Shown piece after piece: positions 1 to 5,565 of a stretch of 5,961 nt of DNA. The DNA is taken from contig CAISJA010000110.1 in assembly GCA_903885525.1 (NCBI GenBank), forward strand, positions 1 through 5,961, in the 5' to 3' direction. How positions within the stretch are numbered: the first letter of the stretch is position 1; the number at the start of each line of letters is the position of its first letter. The DNA comes from an uncultured Opitutaceae bacterium (GTDB lineage: Bacteria > Verrucomicrobiota > Verrucomicrobiia > Opitutales > Opitutaceae). The position numbers and the translations under genes were made by a program. Below the pieces are notes generated by a model. That model did not search any database. It was not told the DNA's origin and saw only the letters and a list, made by a program, of their open reading frames with translations.

Positions 1-725
1 AGGCCGTCCTCGCCGCTGAGCCCGTTGCTCAAGCCGGCGGCCAGCCGGATGATTTCCTGCGCCCCCTGCTGGCGGGCAAAGTCGCGTTCCAGCCCGGCGA
101 TGGCCTCGTCGCCCAGGTCGAGGGCGTCGATCTTGGCCAGCTGGGCCCGGAGAAAATCGGTCTGCTCGGCGGAGAGCCGCCCGGTGCCGAGCAACCGGTC
201 GCGCTCCGCCTGCCGGTCCAGCCAGACGCCGTGGAGCGCCTGGTATTTTTCCAGCAGGGCGCCGTTGCGGGCGAACAGGTCGAGCAGCTCGCGCTGGCCG
301 CCTTCCTTGAGCAGGCGGCGCGGTTCGCCGGGGCCGTGGAAATCGATCCATTGCCCGCCCAGCTCCTGCAACGCCGCGAGCGTGGCCAGGCTGCCGTTGA
401 CGGAAATCTTCGGGGCCTTCTCGCGCGGGAGGCTGCGCTTGAGGATGAGCACGCCATCGTCGCAGGCGGGCAGGCCGAGGTTGGCCAGCACCATGTCGAG
501 CCGGCGGGTGTCGGCAAAGAACAGCGCCGCCTCCACCTCGCAGGCGTCGGCACCCTGCCGGATCACGGTCTTGTCGGCCCGCGCCCCCGCGAGGAGCGAA
601 AGGGCCCCGAGCAGGATGCTCTTGCCCGCGCCGGTCTCGCCGGTGACCGCCGTAAACCCGCTGTCAAAGTCCAGCTCCACCTCGTCGAGGAGCGCGAGAT
701 TGCGGATACGGAGCGACTGCAGCAT
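1..725 (-). CDS. recN: DNA repair protein RecN, N-terminal part (runs off left edge)
   Basis: RecN is an SMC-like ATPase of the cytoplasm that acts in recombinational repair of double-strand breaks. Reading the minus strand from the ATG at 725-723 gives 241 residues before the window ends; full-length RecN is about 550 residues, so less than half is present. Residues 1-20 (MLQSLRIRNLALLDEVELDF) match the family's start, and the Walker A P-loop GETGAGKS lies at residues 29-36. A typical segment, KISVNGSLATLAALQELGGQWIDFHG, spans about 106-131, followed by the start of the coiled-coil arm from about 145, rich in Leu, Arg, Glu and Gln. The motif usually written HGQHEHQ reads HGPGEPR here (130-136), an oddity treated as a finding. 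Walker B and the C-terminal head lie outside the window. No clear Shine-Dalgarno sequence precedes the start. The gene is divergent from the tRNA. The family assignment is secure. Confidence 0.95.
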   Translation of the reverse strand, partial: MLQSLRIRNLALLDEVELDFDSGFTAVTGETGAGKSILLGALSLLAGARADKTVIRQGADACEVEAALFFADTRRLDMVLANLGLPACDDGVLILKRSLPREKAPKISVNGSLATLAALQELGGQWIDFHGPGEPRRLLKEGGQRELLDLFARNGALLEKYQALHGVWLDRQAERDRLLGTGRLSAEQTDFLRAQLAKIDALDLGDEAIAGLERDFARQQGAQEIIRLAAGLSNGLSGEDG

Positions 726-800
726 GCCGGCAGGTGTTTAGCGGGCGCCCCCGGAAATGCACGCGAAAAGCCCGGCGGGAAAGCCGCAGGGAAATAATCC

Positions 801-829
801 TTGCACCCCTCCTGCTGAATCGTTCATTT
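801..829 (+). promoter_or_regulatory. possible promoter for tRNA-Val
   Basis: In the 117-base gap between recN and the tRNA, TTGCAC (801-806) and TTCATT (823-828) are separated by 16 bases and lie just upstream of the tRNA at 843. Each matches only three of six positions of the sigma-70 -35 and -10 consensus. An alternative -10 element, AATAAT (793-798), fits better but has no recognisable -35 partner. Some promoter is expected here because the tRNA is divergent from recN, but which hexamers are used is a guess. Confidence 0.25.
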
Positions 830-842
830 CTCGCCCTCCCCC

Positions 843-919
843 GGACCCTTAGCTCAGTTGGTTAGAGCGTTTCCTTGACATGGAAGAGGTCACTGGTTCG
901 AGCCCAGTAGGGTCCACCA
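843..919 (+). tRNA. tRNA-Val (anticodon GAC)
   Basis: This 77-base sequence folds as a complete cloverleaf. The acceptor stem GGACCCT (843-849) pairs with AGGGTCC (909-915). The D arm is GCTC/GAGC with an AGTTGGTTA loop. The anticodon stem TTTCC/GGAAG closes the loop TTGACAT, giving anticodon GAC, which reads the valine codons GTC and GTT. The variable loop is AGGTC. The T arm is ACTGG/CCAGT with loop TTCGAGC. The discriminator base is A (916), as usual for tRNA-Val, and the 3' CCA (917-919) is encoded in the DNA. One G-T pair sits at the edge of the anticodon stem. It appears to be a solitary tRNA gene. No integrase or repeated 3' end marks it as an occupied attachment site within this window. 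Confidence 0.97.
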
Positions 920-925
920 TCTCCC

Positions 926-939
926 GCACCGCGCGGTGC
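926..939 (+). terminator. GC-only palindrome after the tRNA, possible 3' processing or termination hairpin
   Basis: GCACCGCGCGGTGC is a perfect 14-base inverted repeat starting 6 bases after the encoded CCA, able to form a 5-base-pair stem with a four-base loop. Its position fits a tRNA 3'-trailer terminator. No T run follows, so a classical intrinsic terminator is not shown. In DNA this GC-rich such a palindrome could occur by chance. Confidence 0.3.
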
Positions 940-955
940 GCGCCGCGGCCCCCGC

Positions 956-1187
956 ATGTGCCACCGCGTTCCCTTTGCCCGTTCCGACGCCCTGGAGGCC
1001 CTGTGCCGCGCCTTGGGCGTGGGCGGTCCCGGCCTGGCTGGGAGATGAGCCGCTTGCCCCCGCCCGCCTGTGCCGTCCGCTGGCGGCCGGGCTGAGGGCC
1101 GGCCGCCGCGTCGATCCGCGCCTGAACCGCGCCGGCTACGAGGCGCCGGGCTGCCTGGCACCGCTCCCGAACGGCGCGCCCGGGTAA
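956..1187 (+). pseudogene. unidentified small open frame, possibly frameshifted remnant
   Basis: I do not recognise this. An ATG at 956 opens a 30-codon frame (MCHRVPFARSDALEALCRAL..., stop TGA at 1046-1048) that reads like natural protein. From about 1044, a different forward frame continues with equally coding-like composition (DEPLAPARLCRPLAAGLRAG..., then VDPRLNRAGYEAPGCL) to TAA at 1185-1187. In both halves the third positions are nearly all G or C while second positions are more mixed, the pattern of real genes in this window. A single indel near 1020-1045 would join them into about 78 residues. No Shine-Dalgarno sequence is visible. The alternative is a single frame from GTG 936 to 1187, but its first 35 residues are an unlikely Ala/Pro/Trp-rich string. 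It could also be non-coding GC-rich spacer. This entry covers most of the 298-base stretch between the tRNA and pyrR; nothing else is evident there. Confidence 0.25.
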
Positions 1188-1219
1188 CGGATCGCTCCCG
1201 GCCGCCGGAAATTATCCGT
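1187..1219 (+). promoter_or_regulatory. inverted repeat overlapping the pyrR start, possible translation-control hairpin
   Basis: ACGGAT (1187-1192) and ATCCGT (1214-1219) are perfect 6-base complements enclosing a 21-base loop, and a smaller CCGG/CCGG hairpin (1198-1201 with 1205-1208) lies inside. The putative Shine-Dalgarno GGAA (1207-1210) and the first bases of the GTG start fall within the structure. Folding would hide the pyrR ribosome-binding region. I could not find the PyrR-binding RNA consensus (ARUCCNGNGAGGYU) or a terminator with a U run here, so a regulatory role is only a suggestion. Confidence 0.25.
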
Positions 1220-1835
1220 GTTTGCGCTTTACGCCCCGGCAACCGGGCCTCAAAACCACGGTCTCGTGGGCATACGCATCCAACACGACGCACCGGGCAT
1301 CCAGGCGGCCATCACCGCTCTCGCCCGGGCCATCGCCACCCGCCACGTCCATACCCCCCGGCTGCTGCTCCTCGGCATCGCCAACGGCGGCATCGTGCTC
1401 GCCCGCCGGCTGGCCGACCGGCTCCGCGCCACCGGCCTGCACCCCGGCCTGGGCACGATCGACATCTCTTTCCACCGCGACGACATCGGCCGGCACCCGA
1501 TCCCGAAGGAATTCGTGCCGACCATGATCCCGTATGATGTGAACGGTGCCGACGTCATCCTCGTGGACGACGTCCTCTACTCGGGCCGCACCGTGAAGGC
1601 CGCCCTTGACGAGCTGTTCGACCACGGCCGGCCCGAGCGGGTTGAACTCGCCGTCCTCGCCGACCGCGGCGGCCACCGGCTGCCCCTGGCCGCCGATTAC
1701 TGCGGCCTGATCGTCAATGCCACCGGCACCGAAAAAGTGCTCGTGCATCTCGATGCCGACGATCCGTCCCGCGACTCCATCCGCCTCCTATCCTCCGGCA
1801 CTCGCCGGCCCTCCCCTCCCGTCCCATCCCCCTGA
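1218..1835 (+). CDS. pyrR: PyrR, uracil phosphoribosyltransferase / pyr operon regulator
   Basis: PyrR proteins bind pyr mRNA in response to UMP/UTP, and many also convert uracil plus PRPP to UMP. The decisive motif is the PRPP-binding loop VILVDDVLYSGRT (residues 113-125). Also typical are LLLLGIANGGIVLARRLADR (49-68), DISFHRDDIG (82-91), the IPYDVNG strand (104-110), ELFDHGRPERVELAVLADRGG (132-152) and the LPLAADY segment (155-161). The start chosen is GTG 1218, preceded by GGAA with a 7-base gap, giving 205 residues. PyrR is usually about 180, so the in-frame GTG at 1266 (189 residues) is a credible alternative. The last dozen residues are Ser/Pro/Arg-rich and probably unstructured. The stop lies 4 bases before pyrB, consistent with an operon. 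No attenuator is visible upstream, so whether it regulates this operon through RNA or acts mainly as an enzyme is open. Confidence 0.93.
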   Translation: MFALYAPATGPQNHGLVGIRIQHDAPGIQAAITALARAIATRHVHTPRLLLLGIANGGIVLARRLADRLRATGLHPGLGTIDISFHRDDIGRHPIPKEFVPTMIPYDVNGADVILVDDVLYSGRTVKAALDELFDHGRPERVELAVLADRGGHRLPLAADYCGLIVNATGTEKVLVHLDADDPSRDSIRLLSSGTRRPSPPVPSP

Positions 1836-1839
1836 TCCC

Positions 1840-2784
1840 GTGTCCTGGAACCGCCAGCATTTCCTCACCATCGAAGACCTCAGCATCGCCGAGATCGAGC
1901 AGGTCCAGGCGACCGCCGGGGCCTTCCGCCGCATCCTCGACCGCCGCGTGAAGAAGGTCCCCGCCCTGCGCGGCAAGACCATCGTCAACCTCTTCCTGGA
2001 GCCGAGCACCCGCACGCGCATCTCCTTTGAAATGGCGGCCAAGCTGCTCAGCGCCGAGGTCATCTCGTTCGACGCGGCCCATTCCAGCACGACCAAGGGG
2101 GAGACGCTCAAGGACACCGCCCTCAACATCCAGGCGCTGCACGCCGACATGATCGTGCTCCGCCACGCCGCCAGCGGCGCCCCGCGCTACCTCAGCGAAC
2201 GGCTCGGCATCCCCGTGGTCAACGCCGGCGACGGTGCCCACGAGCATCCCACCCAGGCCATGCTCGATGTCTTCACCATCCGGGAAAAGCTCGGCCCGCT
2301 CGCCGGCAAAAAAATCGTCATCCTCGGCGACATCCTCTTCAGCCGCGTGGCCCGCTCCGACATCCACGCCTTCACCCGGCTCGGCGCCAACGTCACCATC
2401 GTCGGACCCTCCACCCTCGTGCCGCATTGGTTCGAGCCGCTCGGGGTCACCGTCTCGCACAACCTCCGCACCGCCCTCGCCGACGCCGATGTGGTCATGC
2501 TTCTCCGCATCCAGCACGAGCGGCAGGCCGTCGGCCTCTTCCCCTCGCTCGGCGAGTACACCAGCATGTTCGGCCTCAACCAGACGCGCGCCTCCTGGAT
2601 CAAGCCGGACGCGATCATCATGCATCCGGGACCGATCAACCGCGGCGTCGAGATCGACAGCGCACTCGCCGACTCCGCCCGGAGCGTCATCCTCCAGCAG
2701 GTGACCAACGGCATCGCCGTCCGCATGGCCGTCCTCTACCTCTGCGCCGGCGGCCAGCCCGAGCATGTCACCCCGGTGGAATAA
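1840..2784 (+). CDS. pyrB: aspartate carbamoyltransferase catalytic chain
   Basis: PyrB joins carbamoyl phosphate and L-aspartate to give N-carbamoyl-L-aspartate, the first committed step of pyrimidine synthesis, in the cytoplasm. The 314-residue product has the family's usual length. Carbamoyl-phosphate contacts are clear: FLEPSTRTRISFE (52-64), SSTTKGETLKDT (82-93, with Lys86 from the neighbouring subunit's loop), LRH (107-109) and HPTQAMLD (136-143). The second domain has VILGDILFSRVARS (160-173), the aspartate-site RIQHERQ (223-229) and MHPGPINRGVEI (261-272). The KKVPALRGKTI and SSTTKGETL signatures resemble the Pseudomonas type of enzyme that assembles with a dihydroorotase-like partner. 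The start is GTG 1840; an upstream in-frame ATG at 1717 would add 41 low-complexity residues inside pyrR and is unlikely. There is no Shine-Dalgarno sequence, and the upstream tract is nearly all pyrimidine, so translation probably depends on coupling with pyrR. Confidence 0.96.
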   Translation: MSWNRQHFLTIEDLSIAEIEQVQATAGAFRRILDRRVKKVPALRGKTIVNLFLEPSTRTRISFEMAAKLLSAEVISFDAAHSSTTKGETLKDTALNIQALHADMIVLRHAASGAPRYLSERLGIPVVNAGDGAHEHPTQAMLDVFTIREKLGPLAGKKIVILGDILFSRVARSDIHAFTRLGANVTIVGPSTLVPHWFEPLGVTVSHNLRTALADADVVMLLRIQHERQAVGLFPSLGEYTSMFGLNQTRASWIKPDAIIMHPGPINRGVEIDSALADSARSVILQQVTNGIAVRMAVLYLCAGGQPEHVTPVE

Positions 2785-2874
2785 CCCGCCCGCTGCCCGG
2801 ACCAGCAAGCCGCGGCCGCCGCCCCTACCCGTGAAAAACCCGCCGCCGGCCCCCGCCCCTTTCTCCCTTCCCAC

Positions 2875-4161
2875 AAGAGCCCCCTCTGGATCAAAAATGG
2901 CCGGGTCGTCGACCCCGCCGCCAAACGTGACGCCCCGGGCGACGTTTTCATCGCCGACGGCGTGTTCGTCGCGAGCCTGCCCCCCGCCCGGAGGAAAAAA
3001 GCCCGGGTGATCGACGCCGCCGGCCTCGTGGTCTGCCCGGGCCTGGTCGACATCCACGTCCATTTCCGCGAGCCGGGCCAGACCCACAAGGAAAACATCC
3101 TCACCGGCTCGCACGCCGCCGCCGCCGGCGGTTTCACCACCGTGGTGTGCATGCCCAACACCTCGCCCCCGGTGGACAACGCCGGCACGATCCAGCTCGT
3201 CAAGGCCGCCGCCGCCCGGGCTGTCGTCCGCGTCCTTCCCACCGCCTGCATCACCGTTGGCATGAAGGGCGAGATGCTCGCCCCGCACGGCACCCTCAAG
3301 GCCGCCGGGGCCGTCGCCCTCACCGACGACGGGGTCTGCATCCAGTCCAACGAGCTGATGCGCCGCGCCTCCGAGTACGCCAAGATGTTTGACCTCACCA
3401 TCCTCGACCATTGCCAGGATGAATCGATGACGAAGGGCGCGGTGATGAACGAGGGCGTGGTCTCCACCCGCCTCGGCCTCAAGGGCTGGCCCCACGCCGC
3501 GGAGGACATCATCGTCGCCCGCAACATCATCCTCTCCGCCTACTCCGGCGCCCACATCCACCTGCAGCACATCAGCTCGGCCCGCTCGGTCGAGCTTGTC
3601 CGCCGCGCCAAGCAGGACGGCATCCGCATCACCGCCGAGGCCACCCCGCACCACCTCGCCCTCACCGACGAATCCCTCGCCTCCTACGACACCAATTTCA
3701 AGATGAACCCGCCGGTCCGCACCGAGGCGGACCGCCAGGCCATCATTCGCGGCCTGCGCGACGGCACCCTCGACTGTATCGGCACCGACCACGCCCCGCA
3801 CTCGCCCGATGAGAAGGACCGCGAGTTCGACTATGCCCCCAACGGCATCCTCGGCCTCGAGACCGCCCTGCCCGTGTGCCTTGAGGTGCTCGTGCGCCGC
3901 AGCCGGTTCAAGCTTCCGGCCGTCCTCGACCTGTTGACCCGCCGCGCCGCCGGCGTCCTCCGTCTCCCCGCCGGCACCCTCGCGCCCGGCGCCGCCGCCG
4001 ACGTGTGCCTCTTCGATCCCGCCGCCACCTGGACCTACGACGCCACCCGGGGCTTCTCCAAATCCCGCAACTCCCCCTGGCACGGCCAAAAGCTCACGGG
4101 CCGGGTGCAGGCCACCATCGTCGGCGGCCGGATCGTCTACCGGGACGGAAAAATCCTCTGA
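2875..4161 (+). CDS. pyrC: dihydroorotase, start codon unresolved
   Basis: PyrC cyclises N-carbamoyl-L-aspartate to dihydroorotate, the step after PyrB. Counting from 2875, where homologues begin, the product is 428 residues, the same length as the Bacillus enzyme. All expected metal and catalytic residues are present: DIHVHFREPG (His61, His63), LTDDG (Asp151), ILDH (His179), IHLQH (His232) and GTDHAPH (Asp305). The N-terminal strand PLWIKNGRVVD (3-13) and the C-terminal GGRIVYRDGKIL are typical. The difficulty is the start. The codon at 2875 is AAG, and no ATG, GTG, TTG or CTG occurs in this frame from the pyrB stop (2784) to GTG 2962. A start at 2962 gives 399 residues but removes the first strands of the small beta domain. 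Other options are a non-standard start such as ATC 2890, a start at GTG 2831 with one base missing from the C-rich run downstream, or readthrough from pyrB. The identity of the enzyme is not in doubt; its 5' end is. Confidence 0.9.
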   Translation, partial: KSPLWIKNGRVVDPAAKRDAPGDVFIADGVFVASLPPARRKKARVIDAAGLVVCPGLVDIHVHFREPGQTHKENILTGSHAAAAGGFTTVVCMPNTSPPVDNAGTIQLVKAAAARAVVRVLPTACITVGMKGEMLAPHGTLKAAGAVALTDDGVCIQSNELMRRASEYAKMFDLTILDHCQDESMTKGAVMNEGVVSTRLGLKGWPHAAEDIIVARNIILSAYSGAHIHLQHISSARSVELVRRAKQDGIRITAEATPHHLALTDESLASYDTNFKMNPPVRTEADRQAIIRGLRDGTLDCIGTDHAPHSPDEKDREFDYAPNGILGLETALPVCLEVLVRRSRFKLPAVLDLLTRRAAGVLRLPAGTLAPGAAADVCLFDPAATWTYDATRGFSKSRNSPWHGQKLTGRVQATIVGGRIVYRDGKIL

Positions 4162-4172
4162 AGCCGCCCGCC

Positions 4173-4189
4173 GCCGGCCTAGCGCCGGC
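4173..4189 (+). terminator. short GC hairpin just after pyrC
   Basis: GCCGGC (4173-4178) and GCCGGC (4184-4189) are self-complementary across a five-base loop, beginning 12 bases after the pyrC stop. There is no following T run. It may contribute to ending the pyr transcript, but as an isolated 6-base-pair stem in GC-rich DNA it is weak evidence. Confidence 0.25.
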
Positions 4190-4196
4190 ACTTCCG

Positions 4197-4243
4197 CCGC
4201 GGCCGGATGGGGCCTGGGCTGGGCCCCGCTTCCTCCGCCGCGG
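4197..4243 (+). terminator. nested inverted repeat between convergent pyrC and proA, likely terminator region
   Basis: An outer pair CCGCGGC (4197-4203) with GCCGCGG (4237-4243) encloses an inner hairpin, GGGGCC (4209-4214) with GGCCCC (4222-4227) around a 7-base loop. A short GTTT follows at 4244-4247. It sits in the middle of the 118-base gap between two genes that run toward each other, where a bidirectional terminator is expected. Both arms are pure G/C and the T tract is minimal, so factor-dependent termination is equally possible. Confidence 0.4.
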
Positions 4244-4259
4244 GTTTCCCCCAAGGCCG

Positions 4260-4276
4260 GCCGGAACGCGACCGGC
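4260..4276 (-). terminator. short hairpin just after proA
   Basis: GCCGG (4260-4264) and CCGGC (4272-4276) can pair across a 7-base loop and lie only 3 bases beyond the proA stop on the minus strand. The DNA downstream in the proA direction is GC-rich with only a TT. It is a possible end signal for the proBA transcript, not a demonstrated one. Confidence 0.25.
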
Positions 4277-4279
4277 GGG

Positions 4280-5563
4280 TCAGCCCCGGACCTGGCCGGT
4301 GCCGCGCATCACGTACTTGTAGGTGGTCAGTTCCTCGAGGCCCATGGGGCCGCGGGCGTGGAGCTTGTCGGTGCTGATGCCGATTTCGGCACCGAAGCCG
4401 AACTCGCCGCCGTCGGTGAACCGCGTGGACGCGTTCCAGTAGACGGTGGCGCTGTCCACCTCGGCGAGGAAACGCTCCGCCACGGCGGCATCCGCCGTCA
4501 CAATGGCGTCGCTGTGGTGCGACCCGTGCTCCGCGATATGGGCGATGGCCGCGGCGGGCGAGTCCACCACCTTCACCGCCAGAATGAGGTCGAGAAATTC
4601 CGTGCGGTAGTCCTGCGCGGTGGCTGCGACCACGCGCCCGGGGTGTGCGCCGGCCAGGGGGGTCAACAGGGCCTGCGCCTCCGGGTCGCACCGCAACTGC
4701 ACGCCCCGCGCCAGCAGGGCGGCGCCGGTGTGCCGGAGAAAGGCGGCGGCGATTTCCCGGTGCACGAGCAGCGTCTCGATGGCGTTGCACACCCCGGGCC
4801 GCTGGCACTTGGCGTTGAGGGTGATTTCCTCGGCCATGGCCGGATCGGCCGCGCGGTCGACGTAGAGGGCGCAGATGCCGTCGTAGTGCTTGATGACCGG
4901 CACGCGGGCGCTGGCCACCACCGCCTCGATCAACCCGCGGCCGCCGCGGGGAATGACGAGGTCGAGAAATTCATCCATCGCGCAGAGGTGCTTCACCGCC
5001 TCGCGGTCGGCGGAAGCCACCACCTGCACGGCCTCGCCTGGGAGACCGGCCGCGGCCAGCCCGCGGGCGAGAGCAGCGGCGATCGCCAGGTTCGAGCGCA
5101 GGGACTCCGAGCCGCCGCGCAAGATGACGGCGTTGCCGGTCTTGAGGCAGAGGGAGGCGGCGTCGCTGGTGACGTTGGGCCGGGACTCGTAGATGATGCC
5201 GATCACCCCGATGGGCACCGCCACCTTGGTGTGGCGCAGGCCGTTGGGCCGGGTCCACTCGCGCAGGATGCGCCCGACCGGATCGGGCAGCGCGGCGACG
5301 GCGCGCACCCCGTCCGCCATGGCGCGGAGCCGCCGGGCATCGAGACGCAGGCGGTCGAGCATGGCAGGGGCCAGGCCGGCGGCCTGCCCGGCGGCCACGT
5401 CGGCGGCGTTGGCCGGGAGAATCGCAGCTTCGTCCGCCACCAGCGCGTCAGCCATGGCCAGCAGCGCGCGGTTCCGAGTGTCCGTGGAAGTCTGCGCGAG
5501 GGTGCGGGCCGCGGCGCGGGCGCGACGGCCCAACTCCTGAATCTGGGTGCGCAGGTCGGACAT
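4280..5563 (-). CDS. proA: gamma-glutamyl phosphate reductase (glutamate-5-semialdehyde dehydrogenase)
   Basis: ProA reduces gamma-glutamyl phosphate with NADPH to glutamate-5-semialdehyde, the second step of proline synthesis, and works with ProB because the intermediate is unstable. The 427-residue length is normal for the family. The cofactor-binding half shows VAVPIGVIGIIYESRPNVTSDAA (114-136) and KTGNAVILRGGSESLRSN (141-158). The catalytic cysteine is in RPGVCNAIETLLVH (255-268), at Cys259. The C-terminal end carries the signature FGFGAEIGISTDKLHARGPMGLEELTTYKY (388-417). An additional cysteine at 253 (NAKC) occupies a position where I recall Thr in homologues. The start is ATG 5563, 2 bases after the proB stop, indicating translational coupling; no Shine-Dalgarno sequence is evident within the end of proB. 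The gene converges on pyrC across a 118-base gap. Confidence 0.97.
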   Translation of the reverse strand: MSDLRTQIQELGRRARAAARTLAQTSTDTRNRALLAMADALVADEAAILPANAADVAAGQAAGLAPAMLDRLRLDARRLRAMADGVRAVAALPDPVGRILREWTRPNGLRHTKVAVPIGVIGIIYESRPNVTSDAASLCLKTGNAVILRGGSESLRSNLAIAAALARGLAAAGLPGEAVQVVASADREAVKHLCAMDEFLDLVIPRGGRGLIEAVVASARVPVIKHYDGICALYVDRAADPAMAEEITLNAKCQRPGVCNAIETLLVHREIAAAFLRHTGAALLARGVQLRCDPEAQALLTPLAGAHPGRVVAATAQDYRTEFLDLILAVKVVDSPAAAIAHIAEHGSHHSDAIVTADAAVAERFLAEVDSATVYWNASTRFTDGGEFGFGAEIGISTDKLHARGPMGLEELTTYKYVMRGTGQVRG

Positions 5564-5565
5564 GG

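Noticed and set aside
25..741. 238-codon plus-strand frame antisense to recN, and the 174-codon minus-strand frame at 29-553
   Set aside because: Both are Ser/Arg/Pro-rich or Ala/Arg-rich and lie over recN, whose own minus-strand frame shows the P-loop and family sequence.
726..842. Attenuator, riboswitch or small RNA in the recN/tRNA gap
   Set aside because: Only short GC complements such as CCCGGCGGG are present, with no conserved structure or terminator that I can recognise.
843..960. tRNA-Val as an attachment site for an integrated element
   Set aside because: No integrase and no repeat of the tRNA 3' end are visible downstream, and the flanking genes are housekeeping genes.
862..1293. 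143-codon minus-strand open frame ending in YWARTSDLFHVKETL
   Set aside because: Its C-terminus is the reverse complement of the tRNA-Val; ARTSD-type endings are a familiar artefact of antisense tRNA translation. It also overlaps the pyrR start.
1717..1839. Upstream ATG giving pyrB a 41-residue N-terminal extension inside pyrR
   Set aside because: The extension is a Pro/Ser-rich out-of-phase reading of conserved PyrR sequence; PyrB homologues match well from GTG 1840.
2765..3010. 81-codon plus-strand frame bridging pyrB and pyrC
   Set aside because: Pro/Ser-rich with no family features; its second half is out of phase with clearly conserved PyrC sequence. Its GTG at 2831 is kept only as a possible pyrC start if a base is missing.
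1714..4254. 846-codon open frame on the minus strand covering pyrB and pyrC
   Set aside because: It is antisense to two well-supported enzymes, has an extreme Gly/Ala/Asp/Glu/Val/His composition with no recognisable domain, and is the kind of long antisense frame that GC-rich third-position bias produces.
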